Assembly (NCBI RefSeq): GCF_019565505.1
Contig: NZ_CP067378.1
Coordinates: forward strand, 1,116,001-1,180,000
DNA: 64,000 nt
Direction of reading: 5' to 3'
Source: Flavobacterium davisii
Lineage (GTDB): Bacteria > Bacteroidota > Bacteroidia > Flavobacteriales > Flavobacteriaceae
The notes under the pieces were generated by a model, which did no database searches, was not told where the DNA came from, and saw only the letters and a list, made by a program, of their open reading frames with translations. A program made the position numbers and the translations under genes. This document shows positions 60,097 through 64,000 of the stretch, in pieces; within the stretch, counting starts at the first letter, position 1, and each line of letters starts with the position of its first letter.

Positions 60097-62097
60097 TTAC
60101 GACAATTCTAAAACTATAATTGCATTTTTTCTAATAAATTCTCCTGCTTGAATGGACTGTTTTTTTACTTTGCCAAATCCACTTATCCTTACTTTCATAC
60201 CTAAATTTTCTAACAAAGCTACTGCGTCCATTCCCGGCATTCCTTTTGTATTGGGTACGTATAAAGGTTTTTTGTTTAGTTTTTCATTGTAAGCTAAATA
60301 ACTTTTTTCTTGTTTATTAACTTTTTTCTTTAATGATTTTATTTCATCTGTAGAAGGAACATCTGTAAAAACTTTTTGCGCAATTCTTTTAAAAACAGGA
60401 CCTGCTACATCAGCACCATAATAATTATTACTAGACGTATTAGGTTTATGAATAACGACTATACACGAATATTGTGGATCTTCTGCTGGAAAATAACCGG
60501 CAAAAGAAGAAGCATAATACATTTGTGTATCGCCTTTGTGGTAATCTATTTGAGCTGTTCCTGTTTTTCCTGCCATAGAAAAGTCTTTAGAATATAGCTT
60601 AGATGCTGTTCCTCGTTTAACAACATTTTTCAACATAGCTTTTACTTTTGAAAGCGTGGTATTTGAACAAATCTTAGCATTAATCACTTCTGTATCAAAC
60701 TTTTTCACAACCTTATTCCACTCTTTTACTTCTTGAACGAATTTAGGTTTAACCATGACTCCATTATTAGCTACCGCATTATACAATGTAAGTGTTTGTA
60801 AAGGGGTTACCGAAACACCATATCCAAAAGCCATCCAAGGAAGAGAAATACCACTCCAATTTCCTTTTCCCGGTTGTGGGATTCTGGGTTTTCCTTCGCC
60901 TTTAAAAGGCAAACCTAAAGACGTATTTAATCCTAAATAATTAATATGATCTACAAATTGTTGTGGATTATCTTTATAATTTTCATAAACGGCCTGAACT
61001 AAAACAGTATTAGAAGAGAGTTCAAAACCTCTAGCAAATGAAATTTTCCCATATCCTCCTTCATGAGAGTCTTTTACTTTTCTACCTCTGTATACTACTA
61101 CTCCACCGTAGGTGTTATAAATTTTACTGGTATCAATTTTTTTATCTTCTAATAATGCTAAAACATCAAGTAACTTAAAGGTGGAACCTGGCTCATGTGA
61201 TTCTGCAACAGCATAGTTAATCGTTTCGTAATATGATCCATCTTTAGCTCTTCCTAAATTTGAAATAGCTTTAACATCTCCCGTTTTGGTTTCCATAACC
61301 ACAGCACAACCGTGCTCTGCTTCATATAGTTCTAGTTGTTTGAGTAATGCGTGATGTGCAATATCTTGTATATATACATCAATAGTAGATACTATATCAT
61401 AACCATCTATAGGTTCTACTTCATTATTATCTCGAATAGGTTTCCATTGTCCTTTGGCTATTTTTTGTTTTAGAACCTGACCATCTTTTCCTTTTAAATA
61501 TTTACCGAAAGCACCTTCAATCCCTACACGAGTCAGACTTCCCCCGTCATTAAAACGTTCATAGCCTATTGTTCTTTCAGCAATTTTACCTATTGGATGT
61601 TCTCTTACGGTTTGTTGTTCTATGATAATTCCTCCTTTATAAGCTCCTAAGTTTAACAAAGGAAATTTTTTAATTTTTGCATGTTCTGTATAACTTAATT
61701 TACGAGCAACCAACATATAGCGGTTTTTATTGGCTCTTGCTTTTCTAAAATCGTTTAATAAAGAACTACTTGATTTTTTTAGCATTGGTGCTAAAGAATC
61801 AGCAAGTGGCTTAACATGTTTATTAAAATTTTCTTGAGAAGGAGCCAACGCATCAAAACGAATTGTATACTCAGGAATAGAAGTTGCTAAAAGGCTACCA
61901 TCTGATGAATAAACATTTCCTCTATTAGCTGGAATTACAAAGTTTTTGATAGTACGTTCTTTGGCTAATTGTCTATAATAAGTCCCTTCAACCCATTGAA
62001 TATTGCTTAGTTTTACAGCAACAGCGGATGATATTACCAATATAAGTAATGCCACCCCATAAATACGATTTAATATATTTCTATTTATTACTGCCAT
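60097..62097 (-). CDS. ftsI: Peptidoglycan transpeptidase FtsI/PBP3 with PASTA domain
   Basis: About 666 residues from Met at 62097 (AVINRNILNRIYG). It has an N-terminal membrane segment, then the active-site STFK, SSN and KTGT motifs of the penicillin-binding transpeptidase (GSTFKLLD, FELSSNTVL, AGKTGTAQID). The C-terminus carries a PASTA-like domain (VPNTKGMPGMDAVALLENLG). It cross-links septal peptidoglycan with FtsW. The first Met of the longer frame at 62109 is less likely because it overlaps ftsL further. Confidence 0.93.
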   Translation of the reverse strand: MAVINRNILNRIYGVALLILVISSAVAVKLSNIQWVEGTYYRQLAKERTIKNFVIPANRGNVYSSDGSLLATSIPEYTIRFDALAPSQENFNKHVKPLADSLAPMLKKSSSSLLNDFRKARANKNRYMLVARKLSYTEHAKIKKFPLLNLGAYKGGIIIEQQTVREHPIGKIAERTIGYERFNDGGSLTRVGIEGAFGKYLKGKDGQVLKQKIAKGQWKPIRDNNEVEPIDGYDIVSTIDVYIQDIAHHALLKQLELYEAEHGCAVVMETKTGDVKAISNLGRAKDGSYYETINYAVAESHEPGSTFKLLDVLALLEDKKIDTSKIYNTYGGVVVYRGRKVKDSHEGGYGKISFARGFELSSNTVLVQAVYENYKDNPQQFVDHINYLGLNTSLGLPFKGEGKPRIPQPGKGNWSGISLPWMAFGYGVSVTPLQTLTLYNAVANNGVMVKPKFVQEVKEWNKVVKKFDTEVINAKICSNTTLSKVKAMLKNVVKRGTASKLYSKDFSMAGKTGTAQIDYHKGDTQMYYASSFAGYFPAEDPQYSCIVVIHKPNTSSNNYYGADVAGPVFKRIAQKVFTDVPSTDEIKSLKKKVNKQEKSYLAYNEKLNKKPLYVPNTKGMPGMDAVALLENLGMKVRISGFGKVKKQSIQAGEFIRKNAIIVLELS

Positions 62098-62429
62098 AGC
62101 TTTTCCCAAGCTGTTTTTTCTTTTGCTACTTTTATTTTTTTAGGAGGAACCGATGATGGTACGATGTTTAATATCGCCATTTGAGCTGCCACATTGGATT
62201 CCATTTTTATTTTCATTAATTCGGATCTTCTGTCTACAAATTCAGATCGTAGCTCTTTTACTTCATTATTTAATTCTGCTATACGAAAAACTTTCTTCTC
62301 ATAACTATGTGTATTGGCAATCATTATAATGGCTAACACTAATAAAAAGAGTATAAAAATCCAATTCTTAGCAGCATCTTCATTTAAAAGATACCGAGCT
62401 TTTAATATATTAAAAATTTTGTTTTTCAT
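62088..62429 (-). CDS. ftsL: FtsL-like cell division protein
   Basis: 113 residues: a cytoplasmic start, one membrane segment (NWIFILFLLVLAIIMIANT) and a coiled coil (AELNNEVKELRSEFVDRRSE), the FtsL layout. It is called by context between rsmH and ftsI, since FtsL proteins share little sequence. It overlaps ftsI by 10 bases. Confidence 0.85.
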   Translation of the reverse strand: MKNKIFNILKARYLLNEDAAKNWIFILFLLVLAIIMIANTHSYEKKVFRIAELNNEVKELRSEFVDRRSELMKIKMESNVAAQMAILNIVPSSVPPKKIKVAKEKTAWEKLWQ

Positions 62430-62461
62430 ATTTCATCATGATGCTAAGGCAACATTGATTC

Positions 62462-63367
62462 TTATAATTTTTCGGCAATACGAAGTTTTGCACTTCGAGC
62501 TCTGTTGTTTATTTTTATTTCTTCATTCGTCGGAACAATGAGTTTACCAATAGCTTTCATAGGTACTTCAAATCTTCCAAACATATCTCGTTCTGGCTCT
62601 CCTTCAAACATTCCATTTTTAACAAATCGTTTCACTAGACGATCTTCTAAAGAATGGTAAGAAATAACACTTAATCTTCCTCCTACATTTAAGACATCTA
62701 ACGATTGCTCTAAAAACTCTTTTAAGACATCCATTTCTTGATTTACTTCAATACGTATGGCTTGATAAATTTGAGCTAGAATTTTATTCGCTTTATGACT
62801 TGGTAAGTGTTTTCCTAAAACTTGCTTTAAATCTTCTGTATTAACAATTCTTTCTGTATCTCTCGCTTCTATAATCGTCCTAGCTAAAGCTGGAGCATTT
62901 TTAAGTTCTCCATACTCTAAAAAAATACGACGTAAATTCGCATCATCGTATTCGTTCACTACAGTGTAGGCGCTCAATTCATTTTTTTGATTCATTCTCA
63001 TATCGAGAGCGCCATCAAAACGAGTAGAAAAACCGCGTTCAGGCACATCAAATTGGTGAGAGGAAACTCCTAAATCAGCTAAAATCCCATCTACCTTTCG
63101 AATATTCTGAAAACGTAAAAAATTTCTGATATACCTAAAATTTTCTTTAATTAAAACAAATCTTGGATCTGGTATTGCATTAGCCCAAGCATCTTCGTCT
63201 TGATCAAAAGCAAACAATTTCCCATTAGGCCCCAACCGAGATAATATTTCCCTTGAATGACCTCCTCCTCCAAAAGTTACATCTACATACACTCCATCCG
63301 GTTTGATATTCAAACCATCAACTGTCTCCCTTAATAAAACCGGATTATGATATTCCATCGTCATCAA
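62462..63367 (-). CDS. rsmH: 16S rRNA (cytosine-1402-N4) methyltransferase RsmH
   Basis: 301 residues: YVDVTFGGGGHSREIL SAM motif near 28-43, LADLGVSSHQFD and the C-terminal SYHSLEDRLVKRF and NNRARSAKLRIAEKL blocks. It methylates C1402 of 16S rRNA. It overlaps the end of mraZ by 23 bases and precedes ftsL by 32. Confidence 0.95.
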   Translation of the reverse strand: MMTMEYHNPVLLRETVDGLNIKPDGVYVDVTFGGGGHSREILSRLGPNGKLFAFDQDEDAWANAIPDPRFVLIKENFRYIRNFLRFQNIRKVDGILADLGVSSHQFDVPERGFSTRFDGALDMRMNQKNELSAYTVVNEYDDANLRRIFLEYGELKNAPALARTIIEARDTERIVNTEDLKQVLGKHLPSHKANKILAQIYQAIRIEVNQEMDVLKEFLEQSLDVLNVGGRLSVISYHSLEDRLVKRFVKNGMFEGEPERDMFGRFEVPMKAIGKLIVPTNEEIKINNRARSAKLRIAEKL

Positions 63368-63818
63368 AATTTAAATCTCCCATTACTTCTTCAGCTAAAT
63401 CCGCAAAATCCATCACTGAATCATCAATAGCTTTTTCATATAACTCTTTATCCCAAATTTCTAATATAGTCACTGCCGAAGACAAAACAACGTTATTCGT
63501 AATATTTGCAAAAACCGCTAAATCTTTAGGAATTAACAAACGTCCTGTAGCATCAATCTCCACTACTTTAACTCCTGCTGTAAATCGACGAATAAAATCA
63601 TTGTTCTTTTTTACAAAACGATTCAACTTATTGATTTTTTGCATCATAACATTCCATTCACTCATCGGATACAACTCTAAACATTGTTGAAAAACAGAAC
63701 GTTTTAACACAAACCCTTCCTGCAAAGAAGTCGCCAATTGCCCTTTCAAGGCAACCGGTAACATCAACCTGCCTTTCGCATCTGCTTTACATTCATATGT
63801 TCCAACAATGGTATTCAA
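63345..63818 (-). CDS. mraZ: Transcriptional regulator MraZ, TTG start
   Basis: 157 residues from TTG at 63818 (NTIVGTYECKADAKG). Two AbrB-like MraZ repeats each carry the D-x-K/D-x-T-GR-L motif: ADAKGRLMLP and IDATGRLLIP. The longer frame from 63869 overlaps the -7 box and lacks family similarity, so it was not used. MraZ binds repeats upstream of the cluster; three sit at 63861-63890. Confidence 0.9.
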   Translation of the reverse strand: MNTIVGTYECKADAKGRLMLPVALKGQLATSLQEGFVLKRSVFQQCLELYPMSEWNVMMQKINKLNRFVKKNNDFIRRFTAGVKVVEIDATGRLLIPKDLAVFANITNNVVLSSAVTILEIWDKELYEKAIDDSVMDFADLAEEVMGDLNFDDDGIS

Positions 63819-63845
63819 GGAGTTACACTTTGTACTGTACAAATA

Positions 63846-63853
63846 CAAAGATA
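63846..63853 (-). promoter_or_regulatory. -7 box of the dcw cluster (Pmra)
   Basis: On the minus strand TATCTTTG matches TAnnTTTG. It lies 28 bases before the mraZ TTG start and seven bases downstream of the MraZ repeat array, so a bound MraZ would cover the -33 region. Confidence 0.6.
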
Positions 63854-63860
63854 GGAATAT

Positions 63861-63890
63861 TTTTACCACATTTTACCACAAAATACCACT
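63861..63890 (-). promoter_or_regulatory. MraZ operator: three 10-bp direct repeats
   Basis: On the plus strand TTTTACCACA (63861-63870), TTTTACCACA (63871-63880) and AAATACCACT (63881-63890) follow each other without gap; on the minus strand each reads (T/A)GTGGTA plus three A/T bases. Tandem GTGG-type boxes at one helical-turn spacing upstream of mraZ are the established MraZ target layout. This predicts autoregulation of mraZ and the dcw genes. Confidence 0.85.
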
Positions 63891-64000
63891 TTGTTGATAA
63901 GTTTTGATTTTATAAGAAATACACCACAAAACCCCAAGAACCTCCTCTTTCTTCTTTTCCTACCTTTAACTCTCAAAGAAGACGACCTTAATCTGTTTAA

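Noticed and set aside
63819..63869. Upstream ATG start for MraZ
   Set aside because: It would place the promoter -7 box inside the coding region and adds residues unlike the family start.
63891..64000. Possible 3' end of another minus-strand gene (reading KQIKVVFFES, stop)
   Set aside because: Only about ten codons are inside the window, too little to support a call.

Overview
The window is AT-rich, densely coded and mostly transcribed from the minus strand. It comes from a Flavobacterium-like member of the Bacteroidota. The evidence is a flexirubin-type pigment cluster, an XrtF exosortase, a short RpoD lacking region 1.1, a dcw cell-wall cluster without murB or ddl, and promoters of the TTG-N19-TAnnTTTG type with few Shine-Dalgarno sites.

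Layout. Positions 1-14179 hold a flexirubin/dialkylresorcinol locus: tyrosine ammonia-lyase, ketosynthases, ACP, ketoreductase, two dehydratase-like hotdog proteins, DarA/DarB-like enzymes, thioesterase, LPLAT acyltransferase, ABC exporter, a BtrH-like protein and a divergent FAD oxidoreductase. Positions 15227-29360 are one co-directional block. Read in transcription order it contains a small acidic secreted protein, dabA, dabB, a SulP transporter, a DUF2490 protein, and a CzcC-CzcB-porin-CzcA metal efflux set. Positions 29432-32206 form a small accessory patch with a RelE-like toxin operon between two 150-bp direct repeats, a TPR protein, and a second small two-gene pair. Positions 32271-37723 return to inorganic carbon with DedA, two beta-carbonic anhydrases, a second SulP transporter, another small acidic secreted protein and an alpha-carbonic anhydrase lipoprotein. 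Positions 38426-41288 hold a metal-related TonB receptor trio, and 41334-42308 the XrtF pair. Positions 42384-46525 carry a GAF protein, rpsO, pnp and rpoD. After a tRNA-Arg and a YqeY-like gene, 47905-63818 is the dcw cluster from ftsZ back to mraZ, with a clear MraZ operator in front.

The most interesting feature is the concentration of bicarbonate/CO2 functions: DabAB, two SulP transporters and three carbonic anhydrases of two unrelated families within about 15 kb of what looks like a heterotroph. They are physically joined to a divalent-cation RND efflux operon. Each of the two carbon operons is led by a small secreted acidic protein of unknown function.

Caution on quality. About 34 single frameshifts break 21 genes, including essential ones (ftsA, ftsQ, murC, murD, murG, mraY, ftsW, pnp). 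Nearly all are one-base losses in A/T or G/C runs, so they are almost certainly consensus errors. Broken genes are therefore given as full-length loci with the breakpoints noted.
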